Translations under genes and position numbers: made by a program
Assembly: GCF_910592395.1 (NCBI RefSeq)
Contig: NC_088319.1
Span: 1,800,001 to 1,864,000 of the forward strand
Reading direction: 5' to 3'
Origin: Lineus longissimus
Taxonomy: Eukaryota; Nemertea; Pilidiophora; Heteronemertea; Lineidae
Length of the DNA stretch: 64,000 nt
The notes under the pieces: generated by a model
Seen by the model: only the letters and a program-made list of their open reading frames with translations
The model's database searches: none
Told to the model about the DNA's origin: nothing
In this document: positions 14,305-24,835 of the stretch, piece by piece
Layout of the letters: each line of letters begins with the position of its first letter
Position numbering within the stretch: position 1 is the stretch's first letter

Positions 14305-14468
14305 TAGTAGAACCTCTCTAATAAGGTCACCCTCGGGACTGACAATTGTTGTCCCTAATAGAGAGGTGTCCTGATTATTAAAAGCTGTCAAATTGATTGA
14401 AAATAACCAATTTGGGACCAATACTAGTGTCCTTAATAGAGAGGTGTCCGCTAATGGAGGTTCCACTG
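14305..14468. mobile_element. pogo/Tigger-type MITE 3
   Basis: Full-length relative of the element at 5,163, from tagtagaacctctctaata to ggaggttccactg, in a block that is itself a duplicate of the 5.3-kb region. Confidence 0.7.
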
Positions 14469-14519
14469 TGATAAGGTTCTTCAAGCATGGATCGCATCAA
14501 ATTATAAAATATGCACGGA

Positions 14520-15760
14520 TGGATTTTATGCGTGCACCACAGATTAATCTGCTGGTTAATTTACCTCAAAATTTAGTGCATATTGTCCATGTTACTAGAT
14601 GGGCACAAGTTATTTTAGAAAATTTACCAACGAGCGCACATTTTGGATGTTTTTCTTGTGAGGCAGCCGTTCTTCCAGGCCTCAACGAGCTAGTACTATC
14701 GGGGGCAGTGTGCTTGCTTAGTCGGGAGGCCAGGTGCCTGGGGAATTCATTCTCTAGGGTGACCTGGATAGATGAATGTTCACAGTTATGCCTAATTTAT
14801 AGGGCTGATGACATATCAAGCATATCCAAACATGAACTCGGTTGAATCTCATTAAATATCGTTTTTTATGGCTAATGGCTATATAGGGCATGTGTCATGT
14901 TGTCCGGGGCATTTTGGGAGAGGCAGCCACTGGAAGATCTCGACGATATTCCCAATCAGTAGGTCTATTGCAGCGAACAACTTGAACATTCAAGAAAAGT
15001 CGGACATTTCCTTGCCAACAGCTATTTTTTGAAGTCACCTAGTCTAAAGTAAGTAGATAATTTGGAAATTTTGGAATAGTGGCCATCTTGAAATTCAAAG
15101 ACTTTTAGCTTGTCGTGGAATGGGTCATGTCCTTGACGGCTATAATCTTAAACTTAAGAGGTTCTCATCATTGTTCAAAATATCGGTATCCTGGCACATT
15201 TCCTGGCCCAGCTAAAAGGTAAAAGGTGCAATATCTCGCTTATCAGTGACTTGTTTTTGATGATATTTTTATGGTAGGTACTCCAAGCAACGATACATCA
15301 CATGTCATACCGACTTTGGTTTGACCTATATACTAAATATGTAGCATGTTTCTTAACCAGGATGAATTCCTAACCAGCAAATATCTATACGGTGAGCACA
15401 ATGGCCCCTGCCCGTTTCATTATCACAGTGAACATTGGGACTGTGTATTAGCCTTGGTAGTCTGCAGTAAACTAGGGCAAATACCGAAAGCATGTATTTA
15501 CCTCCGTAAGGTGCAGTCTGTCTATTGCGGTGAACAACATGAAAATTCAAAAATACTCGGAACTTTCCTTGTCAATTGCAGTCACAAAGTCTAAATTAAG
15601 TAGATAATTTGGAAAATTTGGAACTATTTATAGTGGCCATCTTGAAATTCAAAGACTTAGCTTGTCGTGGAATGAATCATGTCCTTGACGGCCATAATCT
15701 TAAACTTAAGAGGTTTTCATCATTGTTTAGGCCTAGATTGTGTATGTTCATGAAATTTTT
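14520..15760 (+). repeat. Locally duplicated block, member 3, leading into the exon-like array
   Basis: Copy of the 5.3-6.5 kb block, then a second short repeat of its end (15,510-15,725) that runs into the acceptor of the first exon-like unit. The same junction exists in copy B at about 50,700-50,965. Confidence 0.8.
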
Positions 15761-15773
15761 AAAAATTTTTCAG

Positions 15774-17170
15774 CAAGTTTGAGTTCAGTCGAGCTCAACC
15801 CGCCAGATCATCGACACTTAGACTAACACTCCTTGAGAGGACCCTAACGCACACTCACTCATGAAGACCTTGTGGCTCTGAATCAACAGGCACTGCAGGA
15901 CTGAAAATCTGCTCAACACCATAAGAAGAGAGGAGGTAAGCACATGACCTGGGGCCTTGCAATATTGTACCATCACTAGGGATTCCAGCAGTCAAGGGAC
16001 CAGTCAACACTTTAAGCTGCATCCAAAACTTGCCACTCTTGTGTTGCTGAGCCTAGGTATTCTATCATGCTCCATTCGCCAAAAATTAATGCTGTGAAAA
16101 TATTTAAGTTCTACAGTTGTCTAAGGTTCCATCATTATTCATCACGCAACTGAATACACAATTTTTTTCTCAACCAGCCAGATCATCGACACTTAGACTA
16201 ACACTCCTTGAGAGGACCCTAACGCACACTCACTCATAAAGACCTCATGGCTCTGAATCAACAGGCACTGCAGGACTGAAAATCTGCTCAACACCACATG
16301 AAGAGAGGAGGTAAGCACATGACCCGGGGCCTTTCACTAGTGTACCATCACTAGGGGTTCCAGCAGTCACAGGGACCAGTCAGCAGTTTCAGCTGTATCC
16401 CCTACTTGCAACTCTGCAGCCTAGTTATTTCTATCATGCTCCATTCGCCAAAAATTAATGCCGTGAAAATATTTAAGGTCTACAGTTGTCTAAGGTTCCA
16501 TCATTATTCATCACGCAACTCAATACACAATTTTTTTCTCAACCCGCCAGATCATCCACACTTAGACTAACACTCCTTGAGAGGACCCTCACGCTCACTT
16601 ACTCATGAAGACATCGTGGCTCTGAATCAACAGGCACTGCAGGACTGAAAATCTGCTCAACACCACAAGAAGAGAGGAGGTAAGCACATGACCCGGGCCC
16701 TTTCACTAGTGTACCATCACTAGGGATTCCAGCAGTCACAGGGACCAGTCAGCAGTTTGAGCTGTATCCCCTACTTGCAACTCTGCACCCTAGTTATTTC
16801 TATCAATCATGCTCCATTCGCCAAAAGTTAATGCTGTGAAAATATTTAAGTTCTACAGTTGTCTAAAGTTCCATCATTATTCATCACACAACTCTATGCA
16901 CAATTTTGTTTTTCTCAACCTGCTAGATCATCCACACTTAGGCTAACACTCCTTGAGAGGACCCTCACGCTCACTTACTCATGAAGACATCGTGGCTCTG
17001 AATCAACAGGCACTGCAGGACTGAAAATCTGCTCAACACCATAAGAAGAGAGGAGGTAAGCACATGACCCGGGGCCTTGCACTAGGGATTCCAGCAGTCA
17101 CAGGAACCAGTCAGCAGTTGTATCCCCTACTTGCAACTCTGCAGCCTAGTTATTTCTATCATGCTCCATT
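15774..17170 (+). repeat. Exon-like ~370-bp tandem array, copy A, units 1-4
   Basis: Four units with a period of 369-376 bp. Each has a pyrimidine tract and AG, a conserved ~130-160-bp core (gatcatc...gagaggaccct...gtggctctgaatcaacaggcactgcagg...gagaggag) and a GTAAGC donor-like site right after the core. Core ends lie at 15,935, 16,310, 16,679 and 17,055. Unit 1 has the fullest acceptor (tttttcag at 15,766-15,773). Every frame of the core usually has a stop, so if spliced it would be an untranslated or non-coding exon. Conservation of both the core and the donor across units is striking. Confidence 0.8.
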
Positions 17171-17179
17171 CGCCAAAAA

Positions 17180-19138
17180 CTAGAAATATATAACGCAATT
17201 GGGGCAAATTGCGAATGTATGCCCCCACTCTGGTGTGTTCGGTGTGTTAATATGTTCATTGCGCGTGTTATTTAGCCTATAAATATTAAATTGTGGCTAT
17301 AAGCGCACCTCGAATATAAGCGCAGTGCGCTTATAAGCGAAATAAATTCGATAATATCTTCTCTGTGGCTGTTTATGAAATTTTGTGGAGGCTCTCAAAT
17401 AACATCCACAATAATATGGCTGTTGACTGGGCTAGTTGGTCTGACAATAGACATGCACGTGAACAGCAGAGGTTGGTTTTCCCATTTACTCACTACAGAG
17501 GTGAAGCGTGGTCTATACTATTTTCGCCGTTGTCATCTCCTTCATCTTTTAAGTTTTTGCCGTTTCCAAGGCGATTGCCTGCTAGCAATTTACACAGAAG
17601 ATCAGTGGGCAAGCTGTTGATCCTGTTACTGGAACAGCTTCAATTATGCGATGGCCTGGAATCAGTCACAGAATATCTGGTACTCAGGAAGTTAAAGACT
17701 AGTCACTGCCGGGTAGCTAGTGCAATCTGCTAGAATCAGTCACAGAATATCCATTGCTTACATGCTAATGAATAACAACTGTCAGGCTATTTATCAAAAA
17801 TTATACAGCACCTCCCTTACCATGCTTACCTGAGGCGATCATACCACAGAAATACTAGCTCCCTCACACACTCTGGCGATTTAGGTCAGTATGATAAAAA
17901 TCCAAGATGCCAACTAACAGCCATGTTGGAGTTCAAACTGACCCCCAAAATCAGTAGGGAACCTCCCCCACCATTGGCCATTACACCACAAAATGTTGAA
18001 GTGTGTAGGACATCTGGTTCTTCCATAAATGAGCGAAATGCGAAAATCTAAGATGGCGGCTGGAGGCCATTTTGGATTCTGGAATGCGCCCAAAATCGAT
18101 AGAGAAACTCCCCTACTGAAGACCATTACACCACAAAAGTTTGAAGTGTGTCAAACCTCTAGTTCTTCAGTTAACACTCGGAATACCAAAATCTTAGTTG
18201 GCTGCTGGCAGCCATATTGGATTTTGGAACACGCCCAAAATTGATAGAGAGTATCCCCTGAATGACCATTGCACCACAAAAGTTTGAAGTGTGTCAAACC
18301 TCTAGTTCTTCAGTTAACAATCGGAATACCAAAATCTAAGTTTGCTGCTGGCAGCCATATTGAATTTTGGGTCAGGCCCAAAATCGACAGGGAACCTCCC
18401 CTACACAACCTCATCACACCACATAAGATTCAGGTCTGTCACTCACTTGGTTCTTGAGTTACAGGTCGGAATGCGAAAAACCAAGTCGGGCCTGGCAGCC
18501 ATCTTGGATTTCAGATCGGGCCCAAAATGGATAGGGAACCTCCCCTACACTAGGTAATAACACCACATAAGTTTCAGGTCTGTCACTCACTCGGTTCTTA
18601 ATTTACGGGGCGGAATACAAATCAACAAGTCGGGGACCTGGTGGCCATCTTTGATTTCGGGTCTGGCCCAAAATCGATAGGGAACCTCCCCTACCATAGA
18701 CCATTACACCACAAAAGTTTGAAGACTGTTGGACCTCTGGTTCTCCAGTTAACGAGCGGAATGCCAAAATCTAAGATGGTGGCTGGCGGCCATCTTTGAT
18801 TTCGGGTCGGGCCCAAAATCGATAGGGAACCTCCCCTACCATAGACCATCACACCACAAAAGTTTGAAGACTGTTGGACCTCTGGTTCTCTAGTAAACGA
18901 GCGGAATGCGAAAATCTAAGATGGCGGCTGGCGGCCATATTGGATTTTGGAACGCGCCAAAAAACAATAGGGACCCTTTGCACACTAGGCCTACACCCCC
19001 TAAAAATTTCAAGTCAGCCGAGCTTGGGGTTCTTGAGTTATAGTCTGGAATTCAGTGCGGCGGACGCGGACATGGCGGCGGTGGCCGGAAACCACCCAAG
19101 TACATATTATAAATGCCCCCACTTTAGCGGGGGCATAA
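17180..19138 (-). mobile_element. Helitron-like non-autonomous element inserted in the exon-like array
   Basis: A 1,959-bp block interrupts one array unit between cgccaaaaa and ttaatgctg, a junction intact in the other units, so both edges are precise and the insertion is between A and T. Read on the minus strand it ends in CTAG (17,180-17,183), preceded by a hairpin with a 7-bp stem (CGCAATT/AATTGCG) about 10 bp away, as expected of a Helitron 3' end. The other end does not start with TC but with TTATGCCCCC, part of a second hairpin (8-bp stem ATGCCCCC/GGGGGCAT, 19,113-19,136). It carries a minisatellite and no helicase. The 122-codon open frame at 17,365-17,733 has no recognisable domain. 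Confidence 0.65.
17890..19060 (+). repeat. ~145-bp tandem repeat inside the Helitron-like element
   Basis: About eight diverged units. Each has gggaacctccccta, a caccacaaaagtttgaag tract, a cggaatgc/aaaatcta tract and a GGC(G/A)GCCAT-TTGGATT segment. Many units contain AAGATGGCGGC followed by its reverse GGCGGCCAT, resembling paired YY1 sites. Open frames here (for example at 18,029-18,557) are by-products of the repeat. Confidence 0.85.
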
Positions 19139-20500
19139 TTAATGCTGTGAAAATATTTAACTTCTACTGTTGTCTAAGGTTCCATCATTATTCATCACGC
19201 AACTCAATGCACAATTTTTTTCTCAACCCGCCAGATCATCGACACTTAGACTAACACTCCTTGAGAGGACCCTCACGCTCACTTTAATACTCATGAAGAC
19301 ATCGTGGCTCTGAATCAACAGGCACTGCAGGACTGAAAATCTGCTCAACACCATAAGAAGAGAGGAGGTAAGCACATGACCCGGGCCCTTTCACTAGTGT
19401 ACCATCACTAGGGGTTCCAGCAGTCACAGGGACCAGTCAGCAATTTGAGCTGTATCCCCTACTTGCAACTCTGCAGCCTAGTTATTTCTATCATGCTCCA
19501 TTCGCCAAAAATTAATGCCGTGAAAATATTTAAGGTCTACAGTTGTCTAAGGTTCCATCATTATTCATCACGCAACTCAATACACAATTTTTTTCTCAAC
19601 CCGCCAGATCATCCACACTAAGGCTAACACTCCTTGAGAGGACCCTCACGCTCACTTACTCATGAAGACATCGTGGCTCTGAATCAACAGGCACTGCAGG
19701 ACTGAAAATCTGCTCAACACCATAAGAAGAGAGGAGGTAAGCACATGACCCGGGCCCTTGCAATATCGTACCACCACTAGGGAATCCAGCAGTCAAGGGA
19801 CCAGTCAACACTTTAAGCTGCATCCAAAACTAGCCACTCTTGTGTTGCTGAGCCTAGGTATTCTATCATGCTCCATTCGCCAAAAATTAATGCTGTGAAA
19901 ATATTTAAGTTCTACAGCTGTCTAAGGTTCCATCATTATTCATCACGCAACTCAATACACAATTTTTTTCTCAACCCGCCAGATCATCCACACTTAGGCT
20001 AACACTCCTTGAGAGGACCCTCACGCTCACTTACTCATGAACACATCGTGGCTCTGAATCAACAGGCACTGCAGGACTGAAAATCTGCTCAACACCACAA
20101 GAAGAGAGGAGGTAAGCACATGACCCGGGCCTTTCACTAGTGTACCATCACTAGGGATTCCAGCAGTCACAGGGACCAGTCAGCAGTTTCAGCTGCATCC
20201 CCTACTTGAAACACTGCAGCCTATTTATTTCTATCATGCTCCATTCGCCAAAAAATAATGCTGTGAAAATATTTAAGTTCTACAGTTTTCTGAGGTTCTA
20301 TGATACTCAATAAATAATTTTTTTCTTCATTTTTCAGTAAGTTTGAGCTGAGTCGAGCTCAACCCTGCCAGGTCATCTATGCAGTTCCCATGAGGACCCT
20401 CGCACGTACTCACTCGTAATGACCTCATGGATCGTACTTCAAAAGGCATTGGACTGAAAAAACTGCTCAACACCAAGACATGAGAATAGTGAGTTTTTGA
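19139..20500 (+). repeat. Exon-like ~370-bp tandem array, copy A, units 5-8
   Basis: Continuation after the Helitron-like insertion, with core ends at 19,367, 19,736 and 20,111, each followed by GTAAGC. A diverged last unit has acceptor ttttcag at 20,331-20,337, core 20,338-20,488 and donor GTGAGT at 20,489. The last unit keeps the order of the core but has its own sequence and is the one closest to the ankyrin/Mab-21 gene. The same last unit is conserved in copy B. Confidence 0.8.
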
Positions 20501-20654
20501 TAGAGAGTTTTATATATTGCTTGTCACTGTACTGTTTACTGTATGAAACTGCTCTAAAATCGCACACATTATCATCTAGCCTGTCCAGAGACCTTTCTGG
20601 AGAACCAAGGGCAGCCACAATCTAGCGCACACAAGGACTTTTCAGGTCAGTTGA

Positions 20655-20765
20655 GAGTTACAAAATGGCTCCGGCCAGGTATCGAAGACGGGACCGCCGC
20701 CTGATCACAAGGTTGATGCTCAACTGTTGTGACCACGATGCTAAGCACATGACCCCGGCCCTTGC
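20655..20765 (-). mobile_element. tRNA-derived SINE head, copy A
   Basis: Read on the minus strand this holds an A-box (TAGCATCGTGG), an anticodon-arm-like segment (CAACCTTGTGATCAGG) and a B-box-like TCTTCGATACC, spaced as in a tRNA. The plus strand has a short open frame starting at 20,664 (MAPARYRRRD) in good Kozak context, conserved in copy B. The tRNA resemblance makes a SINE origin more likely than a coding exon. Confidence 0.5.
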
Positions 20766-20929
20766 ACTAGGGTTTAACCACTAGGGGCTCGAGTAGACAC
20801 AGGGACAGCCCCTTTAGCTGCCACACAGTGGACCCTAGCTATAGCACCCCCAAAATTCCATCAGCCAGGGTGTCGTGCAACTCTTGCTACACACCACCAC
20901 TCACGCCTAATAAAAGGTTTTAGTCACTT

Positions 20930-21790
20930 TTCTCAAGGAAAAACAAATATCCCTTTTTTCAAGGACAAGTTGCAAAAATAACCAACCAAACGAGCCAAAT
21001 AGTTTCTCAAAATCAATATCACAGATTTCTTACCATTTCTAAAGGATCGATTGGAAAAATTCCCAACCAATTGAGTTAAATGCTTCCTCAAAATAAAAAT
21101 TGTACTGATAAACTAGGGATAATTTCCACTTCTAAAGGACAAGTTGCAGAAATTACCAATCAACCAAGCCAAATAGGTCTCAAAATTAAGTTAACTGCTT
21201 TGTCATAGTCAAAGTTTACAAATATCTCACAGATTTTTTGCCATTTCTAAAGGACCAGTTGCAAAAATTCCCAACCAATTCAGTTAGATACTCTTCCAAA
21301 ATCAATATCAACTAATATCTCATGGATATTTCTTAATTTCTATCGGCTGAGTTGCAAAAATTCCCCAACGATCAAGTTAAATGCCTTCTCAAAATAAAAA
21401 TTGTACTACATGTATATACTAGGGATATTTTGCCATTTCTAAAGGACCAGTTGCAAAAATCACCAATCAACCAAGCCAAAATAAAAATCTCAAAATAAAT
21501 GATTACAGACATCTCACAGATTTGTTTTCCATTTCTAAACGTCTAATTGGAAAAATTCCCCACCAATCGAGTTGAATGCTTTCTCAAAATAAATAATGAA
21601 CGAATAAAATAGGGATATTTTTCTGTTTCGAAAGAACCAGTTGCAAAAATTACCAATCAACCGATCAGCCAAATAGTTCTTAAAATCAAGTTATAAAGTG
21701 CTTTGTCAAAATCCAAAATTACTAATATCTCACAGATTTCTTTTTCCAAGGACCAATTGAGTTGAATACTTTACCAGGTATATTTTTCAT
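20930..21790 (+). repeat. Degenerate tandem tract 1, copy A
   Basis: Irregular units of about 75-130 bp built on atttctaaaggaccagttgc-aaaatt-accaatcaaccaagccaaatag and ctcaaaatcaagtt. No coding frame. Conserved in copy B. Confidence 0.75.
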
Positions 21791-21874
21791 TTTGTATAAT
21801 AAAATATACCAGATCACAAATCGCAATATATTTGTAAATATATTTGTAAATCTAGCATCAAAAATTTGTCATGT

Positions 21875-22370
21875 TCGGACATCAAATATGGCCACCAGGC
21901 AGCCATCTTGAAAAGTAAACAATGTCCTTCTACTCTGAAACTAATGATCCGATTGGAACCAAATTTCATGTAATTTTATATGTATGTACTCTCTACAGCA
22001 TCCCTGAATTTCAGTCAATATGATAACCAATATAGCCGCCAGGAGGCCATCTTGAAAATTAAACAAAGTCCTATTTCTCTGAAACTCATATTCAGATTGC
22101 AACCAAATTTCAGCTGATTGTGTATCTTAGTTCTCTTTACAATATCCTCAATTTTCAGTTAAATCTGATGACAAATATGGCCTCCAGGCTGCCATCTTGA
22201 AAATTCAACCAAGTCCTATTACTCTTCAACTGTTCAACAGATGTCAACTAATTTCCATGTGACATGTTCATGTACACTCTACAATAACCCTGAATCTCAT
22301 GAACAATATGTGAATATGGCCGTCAGGTGGCAATCTTGAAAATTCAATAAAATCTTTAAATTCTCCATAA
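21875..22370 (+). repeat. ~140-bp tandem tract 2 with GGCCATCTTGAAAA motif, copy A
   Basis: About four units, each with atatggcc-ccaggaggccatcttgaaaatt, a tcctattactct tract, and caatatcctgaatttcagt. GGCCATCTTG resembles the YY1 motif. Confidence 0.8.
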
Positions 22371-23133
22371 AAGCTCCACTACCACACCACTTCCTCTAAG
22401 ATTGCAAAATTGACTGTAATGCAGCAGACTAGACTGTTTAATATCGCAGTAGAACTCATGGCAATTTTTACACAATCTCAAGCCTGTCATTTCTGTGACA
22501 CCATGTGACAGAGGTTCAAAGGTCTGACATGTTCACAGGGATAAATACACTCTGCCAAAACCATGACACATATGTGTCAATCCAGATTGGTTAAGTGATC
22601 CCCCCCCCTGACTTGAATTTATAAAAATAACCTTTCGTCACAATAATTTTTTATCAGTTTTTCGAAACATGATCTGACTGGACCGCATTTATCTGAAGGG
22701 TAAGACATGATGATGTGATCAAACCAAGAATTTGAAGTTTGGTATTTCAAATCTTGATTTGGAGTGAGCTTTCTGGGCTTTTGTATAAACGACACCTTAT
22801 TGAACCTGCTGGGGTGCCTTAGTGATGAAATATGTTAATGGCCTTTGCATGATCAGAAATGCTGGTATTAATAAGATAAAACAAACTGAAAACAAAAAAT
22901 ACTGATATCAGCTCCATTTGCCTGCAATTTGTCCAATTTTTGTCGATATTATAGGAGTTTTATATGGATACCAGAAGTAGGTTATTTTTTTTCGTTTCAC
23001 CTGGTACCAACTTGATCAAGTTTCAAGTTGTTTTGGGTCAAAATATCTTAAAGGGAGTGTTTAGGCAAAGCTGTTAGTACCCCAGGGATTACTGTAAGCA
23101 TTGGTACTGTACAGACAACGTTTAGTGATAATG

Positions 23134-23330
23134 TTAAAGGGGGACTATAGGCAGGAGCAGAGGGGGTAATTTGGTCATCTTCAGGTGGCTATTAAATATA
23201 CACAGTACTGGTCCTAGGTCATGTCAGATTCAGCACTAAATATATTCCTCGTACAAGCATGAATCATTTCTGTGAGATGTGAGAGACCCCTATCTTGCCT
23301 ACCTAGCTGCTGCCTATATTGTCCCTTTAA
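23134..23330. mobile_element. TTAA-flanked MITE
   Basis: Same family as 8,298-8,515, slightly shorter through an internal deletion before the right end. Located 0.6 kb upstream of the ankyrin/Mab-21 exon. Confidence 0.75.
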
Positions 23331-23934
23331 AGCCAAATCTAATATGGGTAAAGGTGAATTTAGCCAAATGATTTCCTCTTGAAACTGCTGTCCTTAAATT
23401 GATTTTCCCATGTTGATGTAAAAGTTTGGGAATTCCTTTTGCTTCAAAAGTGAAATTATTAATGGTGGGGAAGAACACTGAGGAGTGTGCAGTGTCTTTG
23501 TTTCTTATGTCGCATTTCAACAATTTCATTGATTTATTTTGTTCAGAGAAACTTTCTGCACTTGAATTAAGATCAAACCGGTTAAGATAATTGATTTCGC
23601 CAGCAAATGAATATAGTTCATAATATCAGTTATAATTTGTGCACAGGAGAAAACTGCCAATACGATCCACAGATATATTGAGAGTTTTGAACCATAACCT
23701 TGAATAAATAACCCTCTTATTCTTTTCACAGTTTTAAGCCACCCCTCCCCCCCCTGATTGGTCATTTATTGCCAAATCTTTCATCAAACTATGCCCCGGA
23801 ACTTTGCAGTATATATTGTACTGTTTATCATTATCATGAAATCAAATTGCAAAACACTGAAAATGTCAGTTCATCTTAAACCCACACTCCAAGGACTCTA
23901 AGATACTGACTAAGGCCAACTCCTCTATTTCCAT

Positions 23935-23950
23935 CCTCATCATCTTGCAG
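23935..23950 (+). promoter_or_regulatory. 3' splice site of the ankyrin/Mab-21 exon
   Basis: A pyrimidine-rich tract ending in cttgcag directly precedes the open frame. The same sequence precedes the second gene (AG at 62,844-62,845), and a duplicated copy lies inside the first gene (AG at 24,396-24,397). Conservation across the copies supports real use. Confidence 0.65.
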
Positions 23951-24835
23951 GTTACAACAGCGTGCAGATGAAAACCTTGCTGTCAACATGGAGAAATCTC
24001 AACCAGGACCTGACGAAGCTGTCGGCATGGAAGACAGCCAACCCGAGGGAACTCAAAATAATCCAATCATCCAATCCATAGCCGAAGTAGGACACGGTTC
24101 ATGCAAAATGGCTGACAACGAGATCAGTGGTGCCACCAATAAAGAGTTCACCAAACCAGAACACAGTCAAGTCAATGAAAGGACACGCGAGGCCAAAGCA
24201 GGGGACACTGAAGCTGGATCCAGAAAGCGCAAACTTGAGAACAGAGACGACAAGCTTGCCTTGAATATGGAAGAAAATCAACCAGGACAGGGTGGATTTG
24301 GAGCAGATGGCAAAGACGAGATGTGTGTCTTGGTTAAGGAACCTCAACGGAAACGCACAAGGCTAAGAACTTCATTTCCATCCTCATCATCTTGCAGGTT
24401 ACAACGGCATGCAGATGAAAACCTTGCTGTCAACATGGAGAAATCTCAACCAGGACCTGATGAAGTTGTCAGCATAGAAGAAAGCCACCCCGATGTGGAG
24501 GGAACCCAAACTAATTCAGTCGTCCAAGCCATAGCCGGAGTAGGACTCGGTTCATGCAAAATGGCTGACAATGAGATCAGTGGTGCCACCAATGAAGAGT
24601 TCACCAAACCAGAACACAGTCAAGTCAATGAAAGGACACGCGAGGCCAAAGCAGGGGACACTGAAGCTGGTTCTAGAAAGCGCAAATTTGAGAACATAGA
24701 CGACAAGCTTGCCTTGAACATGGAAGAAAATCAACCAGGACAGGGTGGACTTGGAGCAGGTGGCAAAGACGAGATGAATGTCTTGGGTGGAGAACCACGA
24801 CCGAAATGTAGAAAAAGTATCACAGTAGACAAGCA
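23951..24835 (+). repeat. In-frame 447-bp tandem duplication of the N-terminal coding region
   Basis: The stretch from the splice acceptor at 23,949-23,950 recurs exactly 447 bp later (acceptor-like AG at 24,396-24,397), including about 20 bp of former intron 3' end. In the second copy that intron-derived tract is read in frame as a Ser-rich stretch before CRLQRHADEN. Both copies hold the MEKSQPGPDE start, the RKRK cluster and the NMEENQPGQGG segment, with small indels between them. Confidence 0.85.

Noticed and set aside
15774-20111. Tandem C/D-box snoRNA cluster in the ~370-bp units (ATGAAGA and CTGA motifs)
   Set aside because: No terminal stem brackets the motifs, the C box deviates from RTGATGA, and the donor-like GTAAGC fits an exon better.
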